64,000 nucleotides of DNA, taken from NCBI RefSeq assembly GCF_946151075.1, contig NZ_CAMGZB010000001.1, forward strand, positions 660,001 through 724,000, read 5' to 3'. Both the position numbers and the translations under genes were made by a program. The notes beneath the pieces were generated by a model, which saw nothing but the letters and a program-made list of their open reading frames with translations, searched no databases and had not been told where the DNA came from. The stretch is from Neobacillus sp. Marseille-Q6967 (GTDB lineage: Bacteria > Bacillota > Bacilli > Bacillales > Cytobacillaceae). This document shows positions 16,422 to 24,098 of this stretch, in pieces; position 1 is the first letter of the stretch, and every line of letters starts with the position of its first letter.

Positions 16422-17915
16422 ATGTCAAACTTCAATAGACAGAAAATTGTGGACAGTGTCCCTCAAAAAGGTTTCTTCGGTCACCCAAAGGGATTATTCA
16501 CTCTTTTCTTCACAGAGTTTTGGGAACGTTTCTCCTACTATGGAATGAGAGCGATCCTTGTCTACTATATGTATTACGAGGTTTCTAAAGGTGGATTAGG
16601 GCTTGATGAAAACTTAGCTTTATCAATTATGTCCATCTATGGCTCACTTGTTTATATGTCCGGAGTTATCGGCGGGTGGTTAGCAGACAGGATTTTTGGT
16701 ACCTCTAAAGCCGTATTCTACGGCGGTATCTTTATCATGTTAGGTCACATCGTTCTGGCTGTACCTGGAAGTGTAACCATGTTCTTTGTTTCTATGGTAT
16801 TGATTGTCCTTGGTACGGGTTTGCTTAAACCGAACGTTTCAACGGTTGTTGGTGAACTATATAGTGAAACGGACGATCGCCGTGATGCCGGCTTTACGAT
16901 TTTCTATATGGGTATTAACCTTGGTGCATTCTTAGCGCCTTTAATTGTCGGAACAGTTGGAATGAACTATAATTTCCATTTAGGTTTCGGTATCGCTGCT
17001 CTTGGTATGTTATTAGGACTTATCTTATTTGTTGTAACGAAGAAAAAGAACTTAGGACTTGCTGGAACAACGGTAGCAAACCCGCTTTCACCTGCTGAAA
17101 AGAAAAAGGTTTATACTTGGATTGGTTTAGGTGTCGTAGTTCTCGCTATATTATGTGCCGTGTTAATCCCAGCTGGACTTTTAACATTTGAAAGCTTTAT
17201 TAATATCGTAACAATTTTAGGTGTTTTAATCCCAACCATGTATTTCATCATAATGTATCGCAGCCCTAAAACAACTGCTGTGGAACGTTCACGTGTCATT
17301 GCCTATATTCCGTTATTTATTGCATCTGTAATGTTCTGGTCTATTCAAGAACAGGGTTCAACGATTCTTGCCAATTACGCGGACAAGCGTACTCAATTAG
17401 ACTGGATGGGAATTGAGATTTCACCAGCTTGGTTCCAATCATTAAACCCATTATTTATTATCATCTTTGCACCAATTTTCGCATGGATGTGGGTGAAATT
17501 AGGTAAGCGTCAGCCAACGATTCCTCAAAAGTTCTCATTGGCACTATTGTTTGCTGGTTTATCCTTCTTAGTGATCCTTGTACCAGCTTATCTAGGCGGT
17601 ACGGATTCATTAGTTAGTCCAATGTGGCTGGTACTAAGTTATTTAATTGTTGTTTTCGGTGAATTGTGCTTATCGCCAGTTGGTTTATCCGCAACTACGA
17701 AACTAGCCCCTGCTGCATTCTCAGCACAGACCATGAGCTTATGGTTCTTATCAAGTGCTGCTGCTCAGGCATTAAACGCACAAATTGTTAAATTCTATAC
17801 ACCAGAAACTGAAATGACCTATTTCGGTGGGATCGGTGGAGCATCTATCGTTCTAGGTATCCTCCTCATGATCCTTGCTCCAAAGATTCAAGGCTTCATG
17901 AAGGGCATTCGCTAA
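16422..17915 (+). CDS. dtpT: POT family di/tripeptide:proton symporter
   Basis: 497 residues with about 14 membrane helices. The POT/PTR2 signature EFWERFSYYGMRAILVYY is in the first helix (around residues 27-45), and the second signature GTGLLKPNVSTVVGELY follows near 130. Residues typical of proton coupling (the ExxERFxYYG motif) are intact. It imports di- and tripeptides. GGGAGG is 8 nt before the ATG and a clear sigma-A promoter precedes it. Single gene with its own terminator. Confidence 0.92.
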   Translation: MSNFNRQKIVDSVPQKGFFGHPKGLFTLFFTEFWERFSYYGMRAILVYYMYYEVSKGGLGLDENLALSIMSIYGSLVYMSGVIGGWLADRIFGTSKAVFYGGIFIMLGHIVLAVPGSVTMFFVSMVLIVLGTGLLKPNVSTVVGELYSETDDRRDAGFTIFYMGINLGAFLAPLIVGTVGMNYNFHLGFGIAALGMLLGLILFVVTKKKNLGLAGTTVANPLSPAEKKKVYTWIGLGVVVLAILCAVLIPAGLLTFESFINIVTILGVLIPTMYFIIMYRSPKTTAVERSRVIAYIPLFIASVMFWSIQEQGSTILANYADKRTQLDWMGIEISPAWFQSLNPLFIIIFAPIFAWMWVKLGKRQPTIPQKFSLALLFAGLSFLVILVPAYLGGTDSLVSPMWLVLSYLIVVFGELCLSPVGLSATTKLAPAAFSAQTMSLWFLSSAAAQALNAQIVKFYTPETEMTYFGGIGGASIVLGILLMILAPKIQGFMKGIR

Positions 17916-17920
17916 GATTT

Positions 17921-17971
17921 AAAAAGTACCAGCATTTTCACTTCAAGAGTGAGGATGTTGGTACTTTTTTT
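17921..17971 (+). terminator. Terminator of dtpT
   Basis: AAAAAGTACCAGCAT pairs with ATGTTGGTACTTTTTTT around a loop that can pair internally (CACTT/GAGTG). Confidence 0.85.
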
Positions 17972-17997
17972 GTTTACTAATTACCAAATGATTCTAG

Positions 17998-18927
17998 CTA
18001 GAACATGCTCAATCCATATTTCTGTGATAACAGTTCTAATAGTTTTATTCCAGCAATGCTGTTACCTTTTTCATCTAATGCAGGACCAAAAATCCCGATT
18101 CCTACTGTACCAGGAACGGCGCCCATAATCCCTCCTGATACACCGCTTTTGGCTGGAATTCCTACTTTTATGGCAAATTCACCGGAAGCATTATACATGC
18201 CGCATGTGACCATAAAGGTTTTGCAAATACGGGCAATGTCTTTCGGCATAATTTGGCGGGCGTTCAGCGGGTCAACACCGTCCATAGCAAATACCAAACC
18301 GATTTTTGCCAAATCCAAACAGTTCATTTCAATCGAGCATTGCTTTGTATATAAATCTAATAATTCCTCTACATCCCCCTCAATAATCCGATGCTGTTTT
18401 AAAAAGTAACAGAGGGCACGATTTAAATGGGCCGTTTCAAATTCAGAACGTGCCACCTCTTCACAATACTGGACTGTTTCATCTCCTGCCAGCTCCTGTA
18501 TAAAGGTTAACAATCTTTGAAACCGCTCCTCTACAGACTTCCCTTTAATCATCGAAGTCACCACAAGCGCCCCTGCATTAATCATTGGGTTTAATGGTTT
18601 AGCAGGAGCCATGGTTTCTAGTTTTGCAATCGAGTTAAATGGGTCACCCGTTGGCTCCATCCCTACCCGCTGAAAAACATATTCCGAACCTCGATCCATT
18701 AATACTAGTGCTAAGCTAATAACCTTTGAAATACTTTGAAGGGTAAACTTTTTATCAATCTCACCTGCTGATACACAACTGCCATCCGGGTAATGTACCG
18801 CAATCGAGAGATCATCCGGGTTTTCTTTTCCAAGTGCAGGGATATAGTCTGCAACCTTCCCGTTTTTTGTATATTGCTTGGCTTCCATTACAAAAGCTTT
18901 TAATTCCTCACTCGTTTCACATCTCAT
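17998..18927 (-). CDS. glsA: Glutaminase (serine-dependent beta-lactamase-related family)
   Basis: It hydrolyses glutamine to glutamate and ammonia. The catalytic Ser-X-X-Lys is in LQSISKV (about S65/K68), and the family motifs [10 protein letters not shown] and [14 protein letters not shown] are present. The start is put at ATG 18927 because GGTGAT, the 3' half of the Shine-Dalgarno consensus, precedes it. The ATG at 18939 has none. The result is 309 residues, equal to B. subtilis YlaM. The gene has no glutamine transporter next to it. It is divergent from the gpx operon. Confidence 0.92.
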   Translation of the reverse strand: MRCETSEELKAFVMEAKQYTKNGKVADYIPALGKENPDDLSIAVHYPDGSCVSAGEIDKKFTLQSISKVISLALVLMDRGSEYVFQRVGMEPTGDPFNSIAKLETMAPAKPLNPMINAGALVVTSMIKGKSVEERFQRLLTFIQELAGDETVQYCEEVARSEFETAHLNRALCYFLKQHRIIEGDVEELLDLYTKQCSIEMNCLDLAKIGLVFAMDGVDPLNARQIMPKDIARICKTFMVTCGMYNASGEFAIKVGIPAKSGVSGGIMGAVPGTVGIGIFGPALDEKGNSIAGIKLLELLSQKYGLSMF

Positions 18928-18992
18928 ATCATCACCCATACTAGTTTGAGCGATTCTCCATCATTTTATCGAAAAATATCGTTCATATTTTC

Positions 18993-19021
18993 TTGCAATT
19001 AACCATTAAATCGCATAAGAT
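18993..19021 (+). promoter_or_regulatory. Sigma-A promoter of the gpx-ohrR operon
   Basis: TTGCAA (18993-18998), a 17-bp spacer and TAAGAT (19016-19021). The palindromic operator overlaps the spacer, the -10 and the start point. The distance to the gpx start (about 215 nt) implies a long leader containing the GC-rich repeat. Confidence 0.6.
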
Positions 19022-19040
19022 TTAATCGTGTACGATTTAA
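19005..19040. promoter_or_regulatory. Overlapping palindromes, probable OhrR/MarR operator
   Basis: ATTAAATC (19005-19012) and GATTTAAT (19019-19026) are perfect inverted arms. The second arm overlaps a further imperfect palindrome, TTTAATCG-TGTA-CGATTTAA (19021-19040). Both overlap the promoter, and the operon encodes an OhrR-type repressor, so autorepression relieved by organic peroxide is likely. Confidence 0.6.
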
Positions 19041-19064
19041 CTATTAGCTATGTGAAACTTGACT

Positions 19065-19193
19065 GTTGATTTACGCTCCAGGCGCTTCGCTTTCCGCGGG
19101 CGGTTCGGGAAGCCTCCTCGTCGCCAAGGTTCCTGCGGGGTCTCCCCTGATCCGTACTCCCGCAGGAGTCTCGCGCCTTCCGCTCCAATCAAC
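19065..19193. repeat. GC-rich interspersed repeat with terminal inverted repeats
   Basis: 129 bp bounded by GTTGATT and AATCAAC, with subterminal GGCGC/GCGCC. The inner part is far richer in G+C than its surroundings and contains a 9-bp perfect stem, TCCTGCGGG (19131-19139) with CCCGCAGGA (19159-19167). I know similar GC-rich hairpin repeats from many Bacillus genomes, but cannot name the family from memory with certainty. It has no coding potential and lies in the leader of gpx. A core-less copy lies at 12262-12283. Confidence 0.8.
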
Positions 19194-19237
19194 GTAATTA
19201 CAAAATAAACAATAACCTTAATCGGGGAGGAATGACC

Positions 19238-19720
19238 ATGAAAACTGTATATGATTTTAAGGTAAAAACGACTAAGGGTGAGTTAAAATCGTTAAAGGAT
19301 TACGAGGGGAAGCCTTTAATTATCGTCAATACCGCAAGCAAGTGTGGTTTTACACCACAATTCAAAGGCCTCCAGGAACTATATGAAAAATATAAAGAGC
19401 AAGGGTTAGAGATTTTAGGATTTCCTTGCGACCAGTTCAATAATCAAGAATTTGCAAATATTGATGAAACCACACAGTTCTGCCAGCTAAATTATGGTGT
19501 CACATTCCCTATCTTTGCGAAAGTCGATGTGTACGGCGTTGAGGCTGCTCCTTTATTCCGCTATTTAACAGAACAAAAAAGGGGACTGTTGACCAATCGC
19601 ATTAAATGGAATTTCACAAAGTTTCTTATCGACCGCCATGGCAACGTTTTGGAACGCTATGCCCCAACCACCGAGCCAAGTAAAATAGAAGCAGATTTAC
19701 AAAAAGTCCTGTCATCATAG
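19238..19720 (+). CDS. gpx: Glutathione peroxidase family protein (thiol peroxidase)
   Basis: 160 residues from ATG 19238, which has GGGGAGG 7 nt upstream; the ATG at 19232 is too close to that site. Catalytic elements are C36 in TASKCGFTP, Gln in [10 protein letters not shown], and the Trp/Asn of KWNFTKFL. This is the Cys form (BsaA/GPx of Bacillus), which reduces organic hydroperoxides with thioredoxin or bacillithiol rather than glutathione. It is the first gene of an operon with an OhrR-type regulator 8 bp downstream, which strengthens the link to organic peroxides. Confidence 0.93.
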   Translation: MKTVYDFKVKTTKGELKSLKDYEGKPLIIVNTASKCGFTPQFKGLQELYEKYKEQGLEILGFPCDQFNNQEFANIDETTQFCQLNYGVTFPIFAKVDVYGVEAAPLFRYLTEQKRGLLTNRIKWNFTKFLIDRHGNVLERYAPTTEPSKIEADLQKVLSS

Positions 19721-19728
19721 GTGATCAC

Positions 19729-20175
19729 ATGAAAGATTTTTTATCCCTAGAAAAACAACTGTGCTTTGCTGTCTATGAAACCGCTGGGGAATTTAATAAA
19801 CTCTATACCGGTGTACTTCAGGAATTCGGCTTAACGTACCCGCAATATTTAGTTTTATTAGCATTATGGGAGAAGGACCAAATCACTTTAAAACAATTAG
19901 GAGAAAGATTACATCTAGGAACTGGGACGTTAACACCCATGATTGCAAGAATGGAAGCAAACGGCTGGCTGCGAAAAGAGCGCTCAAAAGACGATGAAAG
20001 AAAAGTTTTTATCCATTTAGAGAAAAAAGCTTATGAACAAAAACATCCGATCACCACGAAAGTCGCGAAAGAAATACTAGCATGTCAAATCGATTTAGAA
20101 GAATATCAACAATTAATGCATCACCTCAATATCCTGCATACAAAGTTAAAAAATCGGTTGGATGACCAGTATTAA
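19729..20175 (+). CDS. ohrR: OhrR-like MarR family peroxide-sensing repressor
   Basis: 148 residues. The amino terminus LEKQLCFAVYETAGEF carries C12 in the exact context of the OhrR sensing cysteine (QLCF.LY). The winged helix follows: TYPQYLVLLALWEK, LGERLHLGTGTLTPMIARME, RKERSKDDERKVFI. Oxidation of that single cysteine by organic hydroperoxides releases 1-Cys OhrR from DNA. GGTGATC precedes its start, which is 8 bp after gpx, so the two are co-transcribed. It is unusual in guarding gpx rather than an ohr gene. The symbol rests on sequence similarity alone. Confidence 0.85.
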   Translation: MKDFLSLEKQLCFAVYETAGEFNKLYTGVLQEFGLTYPQYLVLLALWEKDQITLKQLGERLHLGTGTLTPMIARMEANGWLRKERSKDDERKVFIHLEKKAYEQKHPITTKVAKEILACQIDLEEYQQLMHHLNILHTKLKNRLDDQY

Positions 20176-20181
20176 AAACAA

Positions 20182-20215
20182 AGTCCAAGGACCAAAATGG
20201 TACTTGGACTAATTT
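20182..20215. terminator. Terminator between ohrR and the LacI gene
   Basis: AGTCCAAG (20182-20189) pairs with CTTGGACT (20203-20210), with inner ACC/GGT, then AATTTTTATT. Confidence 0.8.
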
Positions 20216-20220
20216 TTATT

Positions 20221-21186
20221 TCAAACGGTTTTTCTTTCAATCAAGTGAACTTTAATTTCTTCGTTAGTAACCTCTTTATTGTCACTAATGGCTTGTAGAA
20301 ATAACTTTTTACCAATCTCAGCTAACGGTATCTCGATTGTGGTGATATTCATCATCTTCGCTATCGGCTGATTATCAAAACCGATAAGTGCCAAATCACT
20401 AGGAATAAAGATATTTTGACTCTTAGCACATGTAACAATACCAGCCGCAACTTGGTCACTTGTTACCAGAAGGGCAGTCGGCGGATCTGTCATTTCTTTT
20501 ATTCGACTGACCACTTTTTCACCATCCTCAAAATAAAGACAATGATCAAAAATATATTCGGGGTTATTGGATATACTGTACTTCTCTATAAAATCCTTAT
20601 AGGCTGCCTCTCTATATTTACTATTTGTCCCTGAACGGCGCCCAATGCAATAACCTATTTTTTTATGACCTTTTTTAAATAAATATTCCAGCGCAAATAA
20701 AAAGCATTTATAGTGATCAATGAAGGTAGAAGAAACTTCTTTCCCTTTTGTATCTTCAAATAACACAATAGGGCCGTAGGTTGTGTATTCTTCAATTGTG
20801 CTCCACTCGCAAATCCTTGAACAGATTATCAGAGCATCAATCTGTTTTTGTTTTAACATTTGCAACGCTTCAATTTCTTTGTTTCTTTCATAGCTCGTTT
20901 GAATTAATACTAGCTTGTAATTTTCCTTCAAAGCCTCATTTGCCATCCCGTTGATTAACAGCGCAAAATAAGGATGGTCCGAGTACGGAATAACAACCCC
21001 TACAAGAAACGTTTTTCCCTTACTAAGATGAACAGCATTGATATTTTGTTGATAGTCACTCTTCTTTATAGCATCCAAAACCGCTAATTTCTTTTCTTCA
21101 CGAACATACGGATGATTATTTAAGACCCTGGAAACGGTTGTCACGGATACACCGGCCATTTTTGCTAGATCGCGAATATTTGTCAT
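20221..21186 (-). CDS. LacI family transcriptional regulator
   Basis: 321 residues. An amino-terminal helix-turn-helix (IRDLAKMAGVSVTTVSRVLNNHPYV) is followed by the hinge and a periplasmic-binding-protein-like effector domain (GVVIPYSDHPYFALLINGM, GYCIGRRSG, LALIGFDNQPIA). It is the last gene of a short minus-strand group, 12 bp after the 121-aa gene. A perfect 18-bp LacI-type palindrome lies in front of the whole group, so it probably regulates its own transcription. No sugar gene is in the group; the effector is unknown. Confidence 0.88.
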   Translation of the reverse strand: MTNIRDLAKMAGVSVTTVSRVLNNHPYVREEKKLAVLDAIKKSDYQQNINAVHLSKGKTFLVGVVIPYSDHPYFALLINGMANEALKENYKLVLIQTSYERNKEIEALQMLKQKQIDALIICSRICEWSTIEEYTTYGPIVLFEDTKGKEVSSTFIDHYKCFLFALEYLFKKGHKKIGYCIGRRSGTNSKYREAAYKDFIEKYSISNNPEYIFDHCLYFEDGEKVVSRIKEMTDPPTALLVTSDQVAAGIVTCAKSQNIFIPSDLALIGFDNQPIAKMMNITTIEIPLAEIGKKLFLQAISDNKEVTNEEIKVHLIERKTV

Positions 21187-21198
21187 ATCATCACCTTT

Positions 21199-21564
21199 TC
21201 AAAATAAAGGGGGAAATGCTTCCTTTATTAATTCTTCCATGAGCCATTCGCTTTCAATATTCTTGCCATCCGCCCCGCACCATTTTACAAGGAGAACAAC
21301 ACGTGTATCTTCCATTCTTTTAGGGGTGAACATACAAACTCCTCCGTATGATTGAGATGTGTAAGTTGAATGACAAAATGACCCTTGCAGACTTCCTTGC
21401 TCATTAACCAAACCAATGATTTCTCCATACTTCACATTGCCGCCAAAGTACTTGGCTTGGACAATTTCCCCGTTTTGTTTATAAAAAAACAACGTCTCAA
21501 TAGTGATATCCTCATTGTCTTTATTATTTTTGCAAGAAAAGACTTTATTATGATAATCAATCAT
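21199..21564 (-). CDS. Conserved hypothetical protein (n-acetylglutamate synthase-like annotation)
   Basis: 121 residues, soluble and beta-rich. The layout (MIDYHNKVFSC start, TLFFYKQNGEIVQAKYFGGNVKYGEIIGLV, a VLLVKWCG strand, SEWLMEELI near the end) resembles small Bacillus proteins often labelled n-acetylglutamate synthase, a label I would not treat as functional evidence. GGGGGAC precedes the ATG. It lies between a 41-44 aa microprotein gene (23 bp upstream) and the LacI gene (12 bp downstream), all on one strand. Confidence 0.6.
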   Translation of the reverse strand: MIDYHNKVFSCKNNKDNEDITIETLFFYKQNGEIVQAKYFGGNVKYGEIIGLVNEQGSLQGSFCHSTYTSQSYGGVCMFTPKRMEDTRVVLLVKWCGADGKNIESEWLMEELIKEAFPPLF

Positions 21565-21587
21565 ACCATGTCCCCCGTAATGGTTAC

Positions 21588-21722
21588 TTATTTATTAATA
21601 AAATAATCATCATATGACTGGATCGGCGTGACTTCTAACGACTGACCTGAGACATTTAAGCAGAAATAGGCAGAAAAATAGACGATGAAACAAGTTACGA
21701 TAAGACCAAACATTATATTCAC
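21588..21722 (-). CDS. Hidden small membrane protein, 44 aa (GTG) or 41 aa (ATG 21713)
   Basis: Not a recognised family. From GTG 21722 the protein reads MNIMFGLIVTCFIVYFSAYF, then CLNVSGQSLEVTPIQSYDDY, then FINK: one membrane helix and a short polar tail. GAGG lies 8 nt before the GTG. It starts immediately downstream of the palindromic operator and is followed 23 bp later by the 121-aa gene, so it would be the first gene of the LacI cassette. A plain 5' leader is the alternative. Confidence 0.5.
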   Translation of the reverse strand: MNIMFGLIVTCFIVYFSAYFCLNVSGQSLEVTPIQSYDDYFINK

Positions 21723-21755
21723 ATCCCTTTCCTCTTAGTTGACCTGAGTGTAATG

Positions 21756-21773
21756 TATGAAACGCGTTTCATA
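21756..21773. promoter_or_regulatory. Perfect 18-bp LacI-type operator
   Basis: TATGAAACGCGTTTCATA is its own reverse complement, with the central CG typical of LacI-family operators. On the minus strand a possible -35 (TTGATA) overlaps its 5' end. It lies upstream of the microprotein/121-aa/LacI group. Confidence 0.75.
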
Positions 21774-21864
21774 TCAAGAGAAAAGTTTCAATAAATTATT
21801 ATTTAATAGAATTCCTTGGTTATAATTGTAGTTGTGACCATTATTAATCTAAGGAGTGAAGCCC

Positions 21865-22293
21865 ATGTCTGTTGATGTTTATCTTAATTTTAACGGTAAC
21901 TGCCGCCAAGCTGTTGATTTTTATGCTGAGGTTTTTGGAACAGAGAAGCCGCAAATTATGACTTTTGGGGAATCCCCGCAAAGCAAGGATTTCCCTATTC
22001 CTGAAGAAGCAAAAGATTGGGTTTTGCATACGCGGCTAAATATTGATGGAAGTAATGTAATGTTTTCAGACATATTCCCCGGGATGCCGTTTATTGAGGG
22101 CACTAATGTAACTCTCGCCATTGTTAGTAAAAACAAGGATGATATCCAAAATTGGTATAATAAACTAAAAGAAGGCGGCAACATAGGAATGGAACTCCAG
22201 GAAACGTTCTGGAGCAAACTCTATGGACAAGTGACAGATAAATTCGGAATCCATTGGCAATTTAACTACGACAATGGGAAATTTACAATGTAA
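21865..22293 (+). CDS. VOC family protein (PhnB/YjdN-like)
   Basis: 142 residues from ATG 21865, with AAGGAG 8 nt upstream. The pattern VYLNFNGNCRQAVDFYAEVFG, then VLHTRLNIDGSNVMFSDIFPG, then a carboxyl-terminal GIHWQFNYD is that of PhnB-like proteins in the vicinal oxygen chelate superfamily. The relatives' reaction is mostly unknown; the old label demethylubiquinone methyltransferase-like is misleading. It is divergent from the LacI cassette and has its own terminator. Confidence 0.82.
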   Translation: MSVDVYLNFNGNCRQAVDFYAEVFGTEKPQIMTFGESPQSKDFPIPEEAKDWVLHTRLNIDGSNVMFSDIFPGMPFIEGTNVTLAIVSKNKDDIQNWYNKLKEGGNIGMELQETFWSKLYGQVTDKFGIHWQFNYDNGKFTM

Positions 22294-22310
22294 ATTTCAC
22301 CACTAAAGAT

Positions 22311-22340
22311 AAAAGCAACGGCTGCGTCCGTTGCTTTTTT
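22311..22340. terminator. Terminator between convergent genes
   Basis: AAAAGCAACGG (22311-22321) pairs with CCGTTGCTTTTTT. Confidence 0.85.
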
Positions 22341-23052
22341 AACGAAGTTCTATTCCTGGCTTATCTTTCCGCTGGGAACTTAAAATAAATGCAATAAAAG
22401 ATTTATCTTCCTTGAAGTTCCAGTCAATAAAAATATCTCTTACTGGTTTATTAAATATATCTTCAAAATTTCCGTCTCGATGAAAATAGGTTTTTTCTAA
22501 TTCATCTTTCGTAAATTTAAGTTCTTGTTGAAACCCCTTTTGGATTAACGCCTTTTCTATTTGAATTAAGATTCCTTTTCTTTCAATTAAGAAGATGGTT
22601 GGAGCAATCGGATAGGTTTGGATATTATCTGGTACCTTTTCAACTAACAAACTAATCCGGCCAACCTCTAATTCCAATCTCCCGATATCAACATCGGCTT
22701 TAAACCTTTCCCCAAATTCCGAATCTAATACAAAAATTAAGATTCCGGAATTATTGGGAAAGTTCCAATCATGATAATATTCTTCAACATCCACTTCCAA
22801 AGATACTTGAACAACGCCTTTTATTTCATCTAAAAGATGGTTGACTATTACTTCTCTTGCCTGATCCACAAATTGTTCTTGTCCCTGCTGTAACAAAATC
22901 TCTTCCATCGGGGTGATAAAACCGCGTATATAAGAAACTAGATATTTTCCGCTTAAATGAGTCTGACAAGACTGTGGCCCTTTTCCAAACTTTTTTCTCA
23001 ATAATTTACTAATATAACTGCTAATATATTCAAGTTTCCCGTGATCCATCAC
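22339..23052 (-). CDS. DUF2294 (MpsC-like) protein, paralog 1
   Basis: 237 residues. The DUF2294/MpsC signature is at the front: SKLLRKKFGKGPQSC, LVSYIRGFITPMEEILL. The protein appears to be two copies of one fold: EYYHDWNFPNNSGILIFVL near residue 95 matches DIFIDWNFKEDKSFIAFIL near 215. The family is named for a proposed Na+-translocating membrane-potential system. This protein has no membrane helix itself, so a regulatory or accessory role is more plausible. A second paralog lies 122 bp upstream on the same strand. Confidence 0.75.
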   Translation of the reverse strand: MMDHGKLEYISSYISKLLRKKFGKGPQSCQTHLSGKYLVSYIRGFITPMEEILLQQGQEQFVDQAREVIVNHLLDEIKGVVQVSLEVDVEEYYHDWNFPNNSGILIFVLDSEFGERFKADVDIGRLELEVGRISLLVEKVPDNIQTYPIAPTIFLIERKGILIQIEKALIQKGFQQELKFTKDELEKTYFHRDGNFEDIFNKPVRDIFIDWNFKEDKSFIAFILSSQRKDKPGIELR

Positions 23053-23123
23053 CTAGTATCTAACTCCTTGTTTTCCATCAATACACGATTATCTAATGCC
23101 GTTATTATGTACTAAGGCAAATA

Positions 23124-23170
23124 AAAAAACACATTGCATTTGGAAAATTCCGGTTTACAATATGTTTTTC
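23124..23170 (-). terminator. Terminator between the two DUF2294 genes
   Basis: On the minus strand AAAAACATATTG pairs with CAATGTGTTTTT (one mismatched/GU position), followed by more U. It implies that the two paralogs are at least partly independently transcribed. Confidence 0.7.
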
Positions 23171-23174
23171 TATA

Positions 23175-23885
23175 TTAATTCATATTATATTCTTTTATAA
23201 AAGTAAAAATGAGGTAATTTCGATCATTCTCATAATCCCACATGATAAAAAGGTCCTCAATACGGCGGCTAAACACTTCCTGAAACAGCTCTTTATGCCG
23301 TAAATAGCCCTTTTTGATTTCCCTTGACTCCTGTTGCAAAACATCTCCGTTCCGTTGTTCATATAGTAAACGTTTTAGCCCGTAAAGAACTCCTGTAGAC
23401 TCTACCACACACATATTGGATGTAAACTTTACGATTTTTAAGCTGTCCGGCCTTTTATGGAAACCTGTACTCACCTCTTTAATCAATTTAAAAAGATTAT
23501 CCTCAAGCAAACCATCTATTTTGACCTCTTCATTGGAATGGCTGCCTTCCAAAAGCAGTAATCCTGTATTCATCTCATAATTCCAATCGTGAAAAAAATA
23601 ATCAAAAGTACGGCCCAAAATTTTCGATACTTCCGCAACAAACTCAACACAAACCGCATTGATTACCGTGTTCCGAAATGTAGTTGCTAAGTTCAGCTCG
23701 TTATTTTCGATTAATACTTCCTCTGCAGGCGTGATAAAATTACGCATGAATATATATAGCCTTGTACCTTTAGATACTACATAACTAGTTTCTGGGCCCT
23801 TTCCAAACCGACGCTTAACTAATTTACTAAACGTACTGCTAAGGTGAATTAATTCCTCCTGGTTTGTTTTAATCACGAGATTCAT
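23175..23885 (-). CDS. DUF2294 (MpsC-like) protein, paralog 2
   Basis: 236 residues, the same architecture as its neighbour. The front half has SKLVKRRFGKGPETSY and FMRNFITPAEEVLIENN. The duplicated HDWN element occurs as YFFHDWNYEMNTGLLLLEG (about 95-113) and DLFIMWDYENDRNYLIFTF (about 210-228). The two neighbours have clearly diverged, so the duplication is old. It is soluble; partner and role are unknown. It lies downstream of the PAS histidine kinase gene but a strong terminator separates them. Confidence 0.75.
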   Translation of the reverse strand: MNLVIKTNQEELIHLSSTFSKLVKRRFGKGPETSYVVSKGTRLYIFMRNFITPAEEVLIENNELNLATTFRNTVINAVCVEFVAEVSKILGRTFDYFFHDWNYEMNTGLLLLEGSHSNEEVKIDGLLEDNLFKLIKEVSTGFHKRPDSLKIVKFTSNMCVVESTGVLYGLKRLLYEQRNGDVLQQESREIKKGYLRHKELFQEVFSRRIEDLFIMWDYENDRNYLIFTFIKEYNMN

Positions 23886-23912
23886 CTCCTTTCTACCAAG
23901 ATTTTTAGAAAC

Positions 23913-23950
23913 AAAAAAGGCCTAACTTCTCGGATAAGAGAAGTTAGGCC
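23913..23950 (-). terminator. Strong terminator of the histidine kinase gene
   Basis: A perfect 13-bp stem: GGCCTAACTTCTC at 23919-23931 and its complement at 23938-23950. On the minus strand it is followed by U6. Confidence 0.88.
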
Positions 23951-24098
23951 ACGGCTAAGACGACTATGAATATAGTTTCTTCCATTTACCAAACAAAGGT
24001 ATAATATTAAGCTTTTTTATAAATAACAGCTAAAACTAATGACTGCTAGACATTAGACAGTATGTATTTTAACACGATTTTTAATACACGGCAATAAT

